64,000 nucleotides of DNA, taken from contig NZ_CANLTC010000002.1 of NCBI RefSeq assembly GCF_947493865.1, forward strand, positions 186,001 through 250,000. The letters run 5' to 3'. Source of the stretch: an uncultured Halomonas sp. (GTDB lineage Bacteria; Pseudomonadota; Gammaproteobacteria; Pseudomonadales; Halomonadaceae). The translations under genes and the position numbers were made by a program. This document shows, piece after piece, positions 47,450-56,181 of this stretch (position 1 is its first letter; each line of letters begins with the position of its first letter). The notes under the pieces were generated by a model. The model worked only from the letters and a program-made list of their open reading frames with translations, made no database searches and was not told where the DNA came from.

Positions 47450-48336
47450 TACTACTGGCGCTCTTCACGCTGAGCGGCTGCGCCTCGTCACCTTCGATGA
47501 CCTGGCGTGGCCCGCAAGCAGGTAATTGGGTCACCATTCAGCGTGGCGATACGCTGGGCGCCATTGCCCGTCGTGCCGATATACCGCTAGTGCGCCTGCA
47601 ACGCTTCAATCCCCGGGTCGATGCTCGCCGTCTCGCGATCGGACAACGTATCCTGATACCCAGCAAGAACGAGCGTGCACCTTCCGGCGGGCCTTATCGT
47701 TATCAGGTAAGACCCGGTGATACCTATTCGAACATTGCACGGCATTTTGGGACCAGGACCGACCGGATCCAGGCAGCCAACCGATCGGCGGACCCTTCCC
47801 GATTACGCGTCGGACAGTTGGTACAGGTACCTTTGAAAGGTCGCAGCCGTGCTGGAAGTACGGTTGCTGCTTCAAAGTCATCTTCCCGACCCGCAACCAG
47901 TCCGGCCCGGCGCCCGGTGGCCAAGGCGGTATCGCGCCCCGCCCCGAAACCATTGCCAAGCGGTTCCAAGGGCTGGCCCTGGCCTCTCAATGACTACCGG
48001 ATCGTGCGTCAATTCGGTACCGACAAGCGCGGCACCCTGCAGCCCATGCTGCTTAGCAGCCGTGCCGGCAGCGAGGCTCGCTCGGTCGCGGATGGCCAAG
48101 TGCGTTTTGCCAGCAGCATGCGGCAACTAGGCAGGGTCGTGATCGTTCATCACCCGGATAACCTGCAGACGGTGTACGCCCTTTGCGATATTCTCAAGGT
48201 CAACGATGGGGATCAGGTGAAAGCCGGCACGCCGGTATGCACTGTCGGTTATAGCGGAGCAACACAGCGCTACGACCTGCTGTTCGATGTACGCCATGGT
48301 GGCAAACCCATCGATCCGCGCAAGGTGCTGCGCTGA
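47395..48336 (+). CDS. LysM-LytM lipoprotein with a degenerate endopeptidase domain (NlpD/YgeR-like amidase activator)
   Basis: The 313-residue lipoprotein has a lipobox LSGC (Cys29) after a hydrophobic signal. Two LysM domains follow, each near a GDT motif (RGDTLGAIARRADIPLVRLQRFNP and PGDTYSNIARHFGTRTDRIQAANR), joined by a Ser/Arg/Pro linker to a C-terminal LytM domain. In the LytM domain the catalytic pattern is missing: HxxxD is replaced near GTLQPMLLSS, and HxH reads YDLLFDVR. So it probably activates an amidase rather than cutting. GTG at 47410 is an alternative start. It overlaps the acyltransferase gene and ends at the terminator at 48383-48412. Confidence 0.88.
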   Translation: MAQCLVAGKRPYPCFVALILLALFTLSGCASSPSMTWRGPQAGNWVTIQRGDTLGAIARRADIPLVRLQRFNPRVDARRLAIGQRILIPSKNERAPSGGPYRYQVRPGDTYSNIARHFGTRTDRIQAANRSADPSRLRVGQLVQVPLKGRSRAGSTVAASKSSSRPATSPARRPVAKAVSRPAPKPLPSGSKGWPWPLNDYRIVRQFGTDKRGTLQPMLLSSRAGSEARSVADGQVRFASSMRQLGRVVIVHHPDNLQTVYALCDILKVNDGDQVKAGTPVCTVGYSGATQRYDLLFDVRHGGKPIDPRKVLR

Positions 48337-48382
48337 TACAAGCATTGATCGAGTTCAGAACTGGCTCGATCTGATTGGTGCA

Positions 48383-48412
48383 AAAAAAACCGCCTCATGT
48401 GAGACGGTTTTT
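48383..48412. terminator. Bidirectional terminator between LysM lipoprotein and gcvT genes
   Basis: Stem AAACCG(C)CTCA / TGAG(A)CGGTTT, with one mismatch, preceded by a run of eight A and followed by TTTTT. It can serve the plus-strand lipoprotein gene and the minus-strand gcvT. Confidence 0.85.
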
Positions 48413-48441
48413 ATCGGAAAAGATAACGGTATATTTATCTA

Positions 48442-49554
48442 TCAACCACGATGATAGTCTGGCGTGATAAACGGCGTCTTGCTGACTGTCATGGCCAAAC
48501 GCTTACCCCGGACCTCGGCGTAAATCACACTGCCGATTTCCGCATCATCGACATTGACATAGCCCAGTGCCACGGGTTTACCCACGCTCGGACCAAAGCC
48601 TCCCGACGTGACCACGCCAATATGGCGATCGTCACTGCTGTAGAGTTCGGCCCCCTCTCGCACCGGTGCGCGCCCTTCGCCTAGAAGTCCAACCCGCTTG
48701 CGCCGATGGTCTCGCGCTTCGACCTGATGAAGGATGATATCCGCCCCCAGAAAGCCTGCCTCGCGTTCACCGCCACGACGACGCGGTTTGCCAATGGCCC
48801 AGATCAGCCCTGCCTCGACCGGTGTCGTGGATTCATCGATATCATGGCCATAGAGACACAACCCCGCTTCCAGACGCAGGGAATCGCGAGCGCCAAGCCC
48901 GATGGCCTCGACTTCGGATTCCTGCAATAGCCGCCGCGCAATGGCGTCCGTCCGGTTCGCCGGGATCGAGATCTCGAACCCGTCTTCACCGGTATAACCG
49001 CTGCGGCTGATCCAGACCTCCGCACCCTCCATGGAGAAGGCGCCCTGCTGCATGAAGGTCAGTTCACAAGCGTCCGGACACAACCGCGCCATGACCTCTG
49101 CCGCCTTGGGGCCTTGTAGCGCCAGCAAGCCACGATCGAGCTCCTCGACCTCGTAATCGGCGCCCAGCCCCATGCGAAGATGAGGAATGTCCCGCGCCTT
49201 GCAGGCAGCGTTGACCACCAGGAAGAGATGTTCGCCGGTGTTGGCCACCATCAGATCATCGATGATACCGCCCTCGTCATTGGTGAACAGTGCATAGCGC
49301 TGCATGCCCACCGGCAAGCCGACGATATCGGCGCACACCAGGGTCTCGAGCGCCTCAGCGGGATTGGGTCCGCTGATCATGACCTGCCCCATATGGGAGA
49401 CATCGAACAGTCCACAAGCGGCACGGGTATGCTCGTGCTCCTTCTTGACCCCCAAAGGATACTGCACCGGCATGCTGTAGCCGGCGAACTCGACCATCTT
49501 GCCACCCAGTTCGACGTGCAGGTCGTGCAACGGGGTCCTGCTGAGCTCGTTCAT
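48442..49554 (-). CDS. gcvT: Glycine cleavage system T protein (aminomethyltransferase)
   Basis: GcvT transfers the methylene group of the aminomethyl-lipoyl intermediate to tetrahydrofolate. The 370-residue protein has the family opening TPLHDLHVELGGKMVEFAGYSMPVQYPLGVKKEHEHTR, FDVSHMGQ and a folate-binding region GYTGEDGFEISIPAN. The active-site Asp is in FTNDEGGIIDDLMVANTGEHLFLVVNAA. It is 48 bp after the symporter gene on the minus strand, so alanine/glycine import and glycine cleavage are likely co-expressed. The lipoate carrier gcvH and gcvP are on the divergent plus strand. Confidence 0.95.
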   Translation of the reverse strand: MNELSRTPLHDLHVELGGKMVEFAGYSMPVQYPLGVKKEHEHTRAACGLFDVSHMGQVMISGPNPAEALETLVCADIVGLPVGMQRYALFTNDEGGIIDDLMVANTGEHLFLVVNAACKARDIPHLRMGLGADYEVEELDRGLLALQGPKAAEVMARLCPDACELTFMQQGAFSMEGAEVWISRSGYTGEDGFEISIPANRTDAIARRLLQESEVEAIGLGARDSLRLEAGLCLYGHDIDESTTPVEAGLIWAIGKPRRRGGEREAGFLGADIILHQVEARDHRRKRVGLLGEGRAPVREGAELYSSDDRHIGVVTSGGFGPSVGKPVALGYVNVDDAEIGSVIYAEVRGKRLAMTVSKTPFITPDYHRG

Positions 49555-49602
49555 TGAAACCCTCCATCTATGCGAATTATCGGATACGCCTCTCTGCGCC
49601 TG

Positions 49603-50982
49603 TCAGCGTTTCAGATCCTCACCCGGCAGTATCGACTCACCGGCAAAATGGCGCTTGGTCAGATCGAAGACCACCGGTGACAGCAAGGCCAGCGCAATCA
49701 GGTTGGGAATTGCCATCAAGGCGTTGAACACACTAGCCATCAGCCATACGAAATTGAGTGGCGCGATCGCCCCCAACATGATTGCCAGAATATAGACCAC
49801 CCGATAGATCTTGATCGACCCCACCCCGAACAGGAACTCGAAGCACTTTTCGCCATAGAATGCCCACCCCAGGATCGTGGTGAAAGCGAACACCGCAAGC
49901 GCAAAGGAGACGATGTACTGCCCCACCCCGGGCAGTGACTCATTGAAAGCCATGGTGGTCAACGCCGCTCCGGTCTCCCCTCCGGTCCAGTGGGTCGAGG
50001 TAAGGATGGCAAGAGCGGTAATCGAACACACGATGATCGTATCGATGAAGGTCCCCAACATGGCGACCAGGCCCTGGCGTACAGGGTTCTTGGTCTGGGC
50101 CGCCGCATGGGCAATAGGCGCACTACCCAGACCGGCTTCGTTGGAGAACACGCCTCGTGCAATGCCGAACTGAATGGCCTTGGCCACCGCTGCACCGGCA
50201 AAACCGCCTGCCGCGGATATGGGCGTAAACGCGTGGGTGAAGATCATGCCAAAGGCGGCGCCGATCTGCTCGGAATTGATGATCAGCACGACAATGCCCG
50301 CACAAATATACGCAACCGCCATGATGGGCACCAACTTGCCTGCCACCTTGGCGATGCGTCGGATACCTCCGAGAATCACCGCGCCAGCCAGCACCATGAT
50401 CACAATCCCCGTGACCCAGTGGGGCAATCCGAGAGACTGATTCAAACCATCGGCGACGGAGTTTGATTGCACGGTATTGCCAATGCCGAAAGAGGCAATG
50501 GCACCGAAAAAGGCAAAGGCAATCCCCATCCAGGCCCATTTCTTGCCCAGGCCATTGCGGATGTAATACATCGGACCGCCAACGTGTTCGCCGTCCTTGT
50601 TGACCTCACGATAACGTACCGCCAACACCGCCTCGGAAAACTTGGTGGCCATGCCGACCAGGGCGGTAATCCACATCCAGAACACGGCCCCCGGCCCGCC
50701 GAGGAAGATGGCGGTGGCCACCCCCGCAATATTACCCGTGCCGATGGTTGCCGATAGCGATGTCATCAGGGCATTGAAGGGCGAGACTTCCCCTTCGCCT
50801 TCATCACCTTTTTCCGAGACCCGCCCTTTCCACAGCAGACTGAAGCCCAATCCCAGCTTGCGAATCGGCAATAACTTCAAACCAAGTTGCAGGTAAAGTC
50901 CGACTCCCAGTAGCAGGACCAGCATCAGCGGTCCCCATACCACGTTCTCGACCGCCGTAAAAATTCCTGTCAAGGCTTCCAT
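49603..50982 (-). CDS. Sodium:alanine/glycine symporter (AGCS family, AlsT/DagA-like)
   Basis: A polytopic (about 11 segments) amino acid:cation symporter of 459 residues. AGCS signatures are present: LSATIGTGNIAGVATAIFLGGPGAVFWMWITALVGMATKFSEAVLAVRYR and FSNEAGLGSAPIAHAAAQTKNPVRQGLVAMLGTFIDT. Its position immediately upstream of gcvT suggests supply of glycine, one of the family's substrates, to the cleavage system. The next gene on the other strand, gcvH, shares its 392-bp divergent promoter region. Confidence 0.93.
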   Translation of the reverse strand: MEALTGIFTAVENVVWGPLMLVLLLGVGLYLQLGLKLLPIRKLGLGFSLLWKGRVSEKGDEGEGEVSPFNALMTSLSATIGTGNIAGVATAIFLGGPGAVFWMWITALVGMATKFSEAVLAVRYREVNKDGEHVGGPMYYIRNGLGKKWAWMGIAFAFFGAIASFGIGNTVQSNSVADGLNQSLGLPHWVTGIVIMVLAGAVILGGIRRIAKVAGKLVPIMAVAYICAGIVVLIINSEQIGAAFGMIFTHAFTPISAAGGFAGAAVAKAIQFGIARGVFSNEAGLGSAPIAHAAAQTKNPVRQGLVAMLGTFIDTIIVCSITALAILTSTHWTGGETGAALTTMAFNESLPGVGQYIVSFALAVFAFTTILGWAFYGEKCFEFLFGVGSIKIYRVVYILAIMLGAIAPLNFVWLMASVFNALMAIPNLIALALLSPVVFDLTKRHFAGESILPGEDLKR

Positions 50983-51374
50983 ATGAGTTTTCTCCAGAGA
51001 TTTTTTTGTTATGCACCGTTGTCACCAAGGGGCTACCGACCAGTGGCAAGACAGCAACGACGATGCTCGAACCCGCATACCTTAGCGGATACCCCGGGTA
51101 TTCCACCAGCACCTGCACCATGGATCTTGTTTCCTATTGGAAACTTGCAGTCGAGATAGCGTCCTCAATCCTCGAATCAACTGGAAAAACCCTGGTAAAA
51201 ATACGGCAACTGGACGTTCAGCAATAACTTGACCACTCTATAGACGGCGGTCAAGGCGTGCGACGTTGAAAGAGGCACGAAAAACGCGCTTTGATACGCC
51301 CGAGGACTCGCCAACACGTCCTGATGGCGTTACGATTCCCTGAAATAGAAAACCTTTTCTTATAGGAAATAATC
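50983..51374. promoter_or_regulatory. Divergent promoter region of symporter-gcvT and gcvH-gcvP with related palindromes
   Basis: A 392-bp divergent regulatory region. It contains the perfect palindrome GTTTCC-TATT-GGAAAC at 51129-51144. A related sequence, TTTTCT-TATA-GGAAAT at 51355-51370, lies immediately upstream of gcvH and overlaps its ribosome-binding site. A third, TACC-TATA-GGTA at 51858-51869, lies just ahead of gcvP. I looked for a glycine riboswitch (two aptamers with GCGCCGAAGG-like cores) and did not find one. The palindromes could be operator sites of a glycine-responsive regulator. Confidence 0.45.
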
Positions 51375-51770
51375 ATGAGCTCCATTCCCGGGAACCTGCA
51401 TTACACAGAAAGCCACGAATGGGTCAAGGACAATGGTGACGGTACCGTCACCATCGGAATTACCGACCACGCGCAACAAGCCTTGGGCGATGTTGTCTTC
51501 GTCGAATTGCCTGAGGTTGGTCGTTCACTTGATAACGGTGATGAATTCGGCGTCATCGAATCGGTCAAGGCCGCATCTGACCTTTATGCACCTTTGGCCG
51601 GTGATGTAATCGAAATCAATGAGAGCCTCGAGGAGGCACCGGAAACCATCAACGAAGCACCTTACGAAGGTGGTTGGATCATCAAGCTGAAGCTTGCCGA
51701 TAGCAGTGCGCTGGACGACTTGCTCGATAACGATGCCTATGCCCGGCACGTCGAGGCAGAAGAAGACTGA
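51375..51770 (+). CDS. gcvH: Glycine cleavage system H protein
   Basis: The lipoyl carrier that shuttles the aminomethyl group between P, T and L proteins. The 131-residue protein shows the lipoylated-lysine region FGVIESVKAASDLYAPLAGDVIEIN with the lysine at about residue 64. It opens IPGNLHYTESHEWVKDNGDGTVTIGITDHAQQALGDVVFVELPEVG. A hairpin with a 14-bp stem separates it from gcvP. Length is standard. Confidence 0.96.
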   Translation: MSSIPGNLHYTESHEWVKDNGDGTVTIGITDHAQQALGDVVFVELPEVGRSLDNGDEFGVIESVKAASDLYAPLAGDVIEINESLEEAPETINEAPYEGGWIIKLKLADSSALDDLLDNDAYARHVEAEED

Positions 51771-51774
51771 TCGA

Positions 51775-51805
51775 ATGCGACGGGGCAGTTTCTGCCCCGT
51801 CGCAT
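51775..51805 (+). terminator. Intergenic hairpin between gcvH and gcvP
   Basis: A perfect 14-bp stem, ATGCGACGGGGCAG with its complement around a TTT loop, starts 5 bp after the gcvH stop. Without a following U-tract it more likely tunes relative expression of gcvH and gcvP than ends the transcript. Confidence 0.6.
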
Positions 51806-51873
51806 CATCCAGCGCCATTACTCTTAACCTCTGAACACCGGACCTGACAGTCCCCTCTACCTATAGGTATCCC

Positions 51874-54768
51874 ATGGCCAAAGATCAACGCCGGCTGGCG
51901 GAACTTGCCAGCCACGATGCTTTCGTTCATCGCCACAATGGACCGGACAGCGACGATGTCGCTCATATGGTCGAAACACTCGATGCCGATACCATCCAGG
52001 CATTGATCGACAAGACCGTGCCGTCGGGTATTCGCCTGAATCGTGAACTCAATCTGGATACGCCCAAGGGCGAAGCCGAATCCCTGGATTACCTCAAGCG
52101 TCTGGCGCGCCAGAACAAGGTGTTCAAGACCTATATCGGACAAGGCTATTACAGCACTCACACCCCTGCCGTGATCGCGCGCAACCTGCTCGAGAACCCG
52201 GGCTGGTACACCGCCTACACGCCCTATCAGCCGGAGATTTCCCAAGGTCGCCTCGAAGGACTGCTCAATTTCCAGCAGATGGTCATGGACCTGACCGGCA
52301 TGGATCTGGCCAACGCCTCGCTTCTCGACGAAGCGACCGCCGCCGCCGAAGCCATGGCGCTGTGTCGGCGTGCCAACAAGAAGGTCAAGACGAACAGCTT
52401 CTTCGTGGCGGACGACGTGCTGCCGCAAACCGTGGACGTGCTGCGCACTCGGGCGGACTACTTCGGCTTCGAGCTCATCATCGACAGTGCCGAGAAAGCA
52501 GCGGAACACGAAACCTTTGGCGCCCTGTTCCAGTATCCTGGCCAGACCGGACGCGTGCACGATCTTGCTGCCCTGATCGAAGCCGCCCACGGGCAAGGTG
52601 CGATGACCTGCGTGGCAACCGATCTCATGAGCCTGGCGCTGCTCAAGGAGCCCGGCGCGCTGGGCGCCGATATCGTGCTGGGCAACTCCCAGCGCTTTGG
52701 TGTCCCCATGGGATACGGCGGCCCCCACGCGGCGTTTTTTGCCACTTCGGACAAGCACAAGCGCTCCATTCCCGGGCGCATCATCGGCGTCTCCAAGGAT
52801 AGCCGGGGGCAGATTGCCTTGCGCATGGCCATGCAGACCCGTGAACAGCATATTCGCCGCGAAAAGGCGACCTCCAATATCTGCACCGCCCAGGCGTTGC
52901 TTGCCAACATTGCCGGCTTCTATGCGGTCTATCATGGCGCCGAGGGCATTCGCACCATCGCCACCCGCATCCATCGCCTGACCACCATCCTCGCGGAAGG
53001 CCTCAAGCGCAAGGGCCTGGAACTGGCCAATGACAGCTGGTTCGATACGCTGACCCTGGTCGGCGCGGATGCTGGCAAGATCTATGGTCGCGCCCTGGCC
53101 CACGAGATCAACCTGCGCATGTACAAGGATGGGCGCATCGGCATCAGCCTGGACGAGACCACCACAGCTGCGGATGTTGCCAAGCTCTTCGACATACTGC
53201 TCGATGAAGAACACGATCTGTCGATCAGCACCCTGGATGACGAGATCGTGGCGGCGGGCACTACAGGTATTCCGAGCGGCTACGCCCGGGAAAGCGATTT
53301 CCTGACTCATCCAACCTTCAAGCGCTATCGCAGCGAAACCGAGATGCTGCGCTATCTCAAGCGCCTGGAAAATCGCGATCTGTCCCTGACCCATGCCATG
53401 ATTCCGCTGGGCTCCTGCACCATGAAGCTCAATGCCACCAGCGAGATGATTCCCATCACCTGGCCCGAGTTCGCCAACATCCATCCCTTCGTGCCCGCGG
53501 AGCAGGCGGTAGGCTACAAGCAGATGATCGATGAGCTATCGGCCTTTCTGGTCGAGATCACCGGCTACGATCATATCTCCATGCAGCCCAATTCCGGGGC
53601 TCAGGGCGAATACGCCGGCATGCTGGCCATTCGCCGCTACCAGGCGGCCCAAGGGGAAGGGCATCGCAACATCTGCCTGATCCCGAGTTCCGCCCACGGG
53701 ACCAACCCGGCCTCCGCTGCCATGGCCCAGATGAAGGTAGTGGTGGTGGAATGTGACAAGGATGGCAACATCGATCTGGCGGACCTTCGCAGCAAGGCCG
53801 AACAATACAGCGATACGCTCTCTGCCACCATGATCACCTATCCCTCGACCCACGGGGTATTCGAGGAGAACGTGCAGGAAGTGTGCGACATCGTGCACAA
53901 GCATGGTGGCCAGGTCTATATCGACGGCGCCAACATGAACGCTCAGGTGGGCCTATGCCGACCCGGCGATTTCGGCGGCGACGTGTCGCATCTGAATCTG
54001 CACAAGACCTTCTGCATCCCACACGGCGGAGGCGGCCCGGGCATGGGGCCGATCGGCGTCAAGGCGCATCTGGCACCTTTCGTTTCCAACCATGTGGTGA
54101 CGCCGATTGCCGGGGTTCGCGAAGAGTGTGGCGCCGTGGCATCCGCGGCTTTCGGCAGCGCCTCGATCCTGCCGATCTCCTGGGCCTATATCAAGATGAT
54201 GGGAGCGCGCGGCCTGCGCGAAGCCACGGAGCTTGCCATCATCAATGCCAACTACATCGCCCGGCGCCTGGAAGAGCACTTCCCGGTACTATATCAAGGC
54301 ATCAACGGCACCGTGGCTCACGAATGCATCATCGACATTCGCCCGCTCAAGCAGGCCTCCGGAATCAGCGAAGAAGACATTGCCAAGCGCCTGATGGATT
54401 ATGGCTTCCACGCGCCGACCATGTCTTTCCCGGTACCCGGCACCTTGATGATCGAGCCGACGGAATCCGAATCCCGCTACGAGATCGATCGTTTCTGCGA
54501 TGCCATGATTGCCATTCGCCAGGAGATCAAACAGGTTGAGAAAGGCGATTGGCCGGCAGATGACAACCCCCTGGTGAACGCACCGCACACCATGGCGGAT
54601 CTGATGGACGACGCCTGGGAGCGCCCCTATTCACGCAAGATCGGCGCTTTCCCTTCCGAGCATGTCCAGGCGGCCAAGTACTGGCCCGCGGTCAACCGCG
54701 TCGACAACGTGCAAGGCGACCGGCAATTGATCTGTTCCTGCCCGAGTGTCGACAACTATCGCGACTGA
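51874..54768 (+). CDS. gcvP: Glycine dehydrogenase (decarboxylating), P protein
   Basis: The pyridoxal-phosphate decarboxylase of the glycine cleavage system; 964 residues as a single chain (fused P1 and P2 halves). The N-terminal half shows [49 protein letters not shown] and EATAAAEAM. The C-terminal half has the PLP lysine in [25 protein letters not shown] (around residue 711) and the [10 protein letters not shown] motif. It follows gcvH and its hairpin, and is closed by the terminator at 54788-54820. Confidence 0.97.
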   Translation: MAKDQRRLAELASHDAFVHRHNGPDSDDVAHMVETLDADTIQALIDKTVPSGIRLNRELNLDTPKGEAESLDYLKRLARQNKVFKTYIGQGYYSTHTPAVIARNLLENPGWYTAYTPYQPEISQGRLEGLLNFQQMVMDLTGMDLANASLLDEATAAAEAMALCRRANKKVKTNSFFVADDVLPQTVDVLRTRADYFGFELIIDSAEKAAEHETFGALFQYPGQTGRVHDLAALIEAAHGQGAMTCVATDLMSLALLKEPGALGADIVLGNSQRFGVPMGYGGPHAAFFATSDKHKRSIPGRIIGVSKDSRGQIALRMAMQTREQHIRREKATSNICTAQALLANIAGFYAVYHGAEGIRTIATRIHRLTTILAEGLKRKGLELANDSWFDTLTLVGADAGKIYGRALAHEINLRMYKDGRIGISLDETTTAADVAKLFDILLDEEHDLSISTLDDEIVAAGTTGIPSGYARESDFLTHPTFKRYRSETEMLRYLKRLENRDLSLTHAMIPLGSCTMKLNATSEMIPITWPEFANIHPFVPAEQAVGYKQMIDELSAFLVEITGYDHISMQPNSGAQGEYAGMLAIRRYQAAQGEGHRNICLIPSSAHGTNPASAAMAQMKVVVVECDKDGNIDLADLRSKAEQYSDTLSATMITYPSTHGVFEENVQEVCDIVHKHGGQVYIDGANMNAQVGLCRPGDFGGDVSHLNLHKTFCIPHGGGGPGMGPIGVKAHLAPFVSNHVVTPIAGVREECGAVASAAFGSASILPISWAYIKMMGARGLREATELAIINANYIARRLEEHFPVLYQGINGTVAHECIIDIRPLKQASGISEEDIAKRLMDYGFHAPTMSFPVPGTLMIEPTESESRYEIDRFCDAMIAIRQEIKQVEKGDWPADDNPLVNAPHTMADLMDDAWERPYSRKIGAFPSEHVQAAKYWPAVNRVDNVQGDRQLICSCPSVDNYRD

Positions 54769-54787
54769 CCCGCTCTTGCTTGCACCA

Positions 54788-54820
54788 CCCCCCCGGCCTC
54801 GAACCCGGGGGTTTTTCTTT
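54788..54820 (+). terminator. Rho-independent terminator of gcvP
   Basis: A GC-rich stem CCCCCGG/CCGGGGG (54790-54796 region with 54805-54811) followed by GTTTTTCTTT, 20 bp after the gcvP stop. The convergent LysR gene ends just beyond it. Confidence 0.85.
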
Positions 54821-54844
54821 CGTCGTCCTTGTCGCTCTCGGGCA

Positions 54845-55762
54845 TCAACTGTCAAAGCTGGGTTCTTCGGAAATCGCATAAAGGGTATTACGGCGCTGCT
54901 GACGGAAATCATCGAGTAGCTGGGTATAACGCTTGGGAAGTTCAGTATCCGCCGGCGCAACCACCTGCAAGGTTTCATACACCGGATTCGACAATATCAA
55001 CTCCTTGACCTGACGCTGCCAAGGAGAGGTTTCAAGCACCAGCCGAGACACCACGGTAAAGCCCAACCCCCGGGCGACCGCATCCATCACCATGCTGACT
55101 TCGTTGGTAAAGCCCTGCCTTGGAAAACGACTCATGGAGCGAAATTCGTCACCGTAATTGGCCCGCAGTAGCTGAGTCGCATAGTTGCCGGCGCCGGAAT
55201 AATCGATGAACCCCAGCGCCGCCAATTCATTCAGGGTCGAGCCCGTGTAATCTGCCGGTGCAAGCAGACACAACGGCTCCTGATACCAGGGGGCGTAGAC
55301 CAACCCGGGATGCTTGATCACCTCGGTCGTGATACCTAAATCGTAACGTCCCTCTACCACGCCCTGCAGGATATCCCGGTTGGATGCGAAGTCGTAACTG
55401 ACCGTCAGACCGGGATGAGCTTGCTGATAACCCAACAGGAAAGGATAGAACATCAACCCCACGCTCCCGGGTGATGCAATCCGACAATCGCCGGAATCCA
55501 GGGATTCGTCGTCCAGGGAATGACGAAAATACTGGTGCTCGGCAAACAGTTTCAGCGCGTAATCGTAGGTGCGCTGCCCTGATTCCGTAAGCGTAAAACG
55601 ACGGCCATGGCGATTGAGCAGTGGCTTGTCGAGATACTCCTCCAGCTTCCGAATGTGCTGACTGACGCCTGGCTGTGTCATTTCCAGTCGTTGGGCAGTA
55701 AGGGTGAAACTACCGGTTTCCACCAGCGTAATGAAGGTCCGGAAGTATTGGGTATTGAACAT
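54845..55762 (-). CDS. LysR-family transcriptional regulator
   Basis: A 305-residue LysR-type regulator with the N-terminal winged HTH (TLTAQRLEMTQPGVSQHIRKLEEYLDKPLLNRHGRRFTLTESG, residues 19-61) and an effector-binding domain. It is convergent with gcvP, and its upstream side faces the yfcL-type gene. Some regulators of this family act on nearby amino acid genes, so a role at the gcv promoters is possible but unproven; the palindromes at 51129-51144 and 51355-51370 are candidate sites. Confidence 0.88.
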   Translation of the reverse strand: MFNTQYFRTFITLVETGSFTLTAQRLEMTQPGVSQHIRKLEEYLDKPLLNRHGRRFTLTESGQRTYDYALKLFAEHQYFRHSLDDESLDSGDCRIASPGSVGLMFYPFLLGYQQAHPGLTVSYDFASNRDILQGVVEGRYDLGITTEVIKHPGLVYAPWYQEPLCLLAPADYTGSTLNELAALGFIDYSGAGNYATQLLRANYGDEFRSMSRFPRQGFTNEVSMVMDAVARGLGFTVVSRLVLETSPWQRQVKELILSNPVYETLQVVAPADTELPKRYTQLLDDFRQQRRNTLYAISEEPSFDS

Positions 55763-55870
55763 GGAAATTAGTCAATTCCTTGTGGGACAGCGCTGCGGGG
55801 CACTTCGGAGCATGATAGCATTCCTGCAAGAGAACCTTAATTCAACAGTCTTTCAAGAGCCGGGAGCATC

Positions 55871-56161
55871 ATGTCAGACCCATTCGTCGACCGGGCCAAA
55901 GCACTTCATCGGACGCTGCTTGCCATGGAAGGTAACGCCGCAGAAGACGATCTCTTCGCCCTTGGCTACATGATTCCACAGATCGAACTCGTGCTGGAGA
56001 TGGCAGACTATGACGCAAGTACCGTCGAGGCAGAGGACTTCGACGTCACTTACTGGCAATGGCTGGAATCCACATTCATGGAAGATGGCATGAGCGAAGA
56101 CGATCGTATTCGCATCGCACAATTGTGGGAGCACGCTCGCGCCAGCAGCGACGCTTCCTGA
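55871..56161 (+). CDS. yfcL: YfcL family protein
   Basis: A 96-residue acidic, helical protein. The pattern ALHRTLLAMEGNAAEDDLFALGYMIPQIELVLEMAD and the tail MSEDDRIRIAQLWEHA match the YfcL family (E. coli YfcL shares the DDELFASGYL and WENL features). Function is unknown. GGGAG precedes the ATG. It lies 20 bp before ppnN on the same strand. Confidence 0.75.
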   Translation: MSDPFVDRAKALHRTLLAMEGNAAEDDLFALGYMIPQIELVLEMADYDASTVEAEDFDVTYWQWLESTFMEDGMSEDDRIRIAQLWEHARASSDAS

Positions 56162-56181
56162 TCCACCTTCGAGACACCAAG

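Noticed and set aside
50983-51374. Glycine riboswitch upstream of the symporter-gcvT or gcvH units
   Set aside because: Both strands were read for the tandem-aptamer core (GCGCCGAAGG-like) and none was seen; a covariance-model search (Infernal glycine family) would be decisive.
51805-53484. A 559-codon open frame on the minus strand inside gcvP
   Set aside because: It is antisense to the conserved gcvP frame; its sequence has no family resemblance and such long shadows are common in GC-rich genes.
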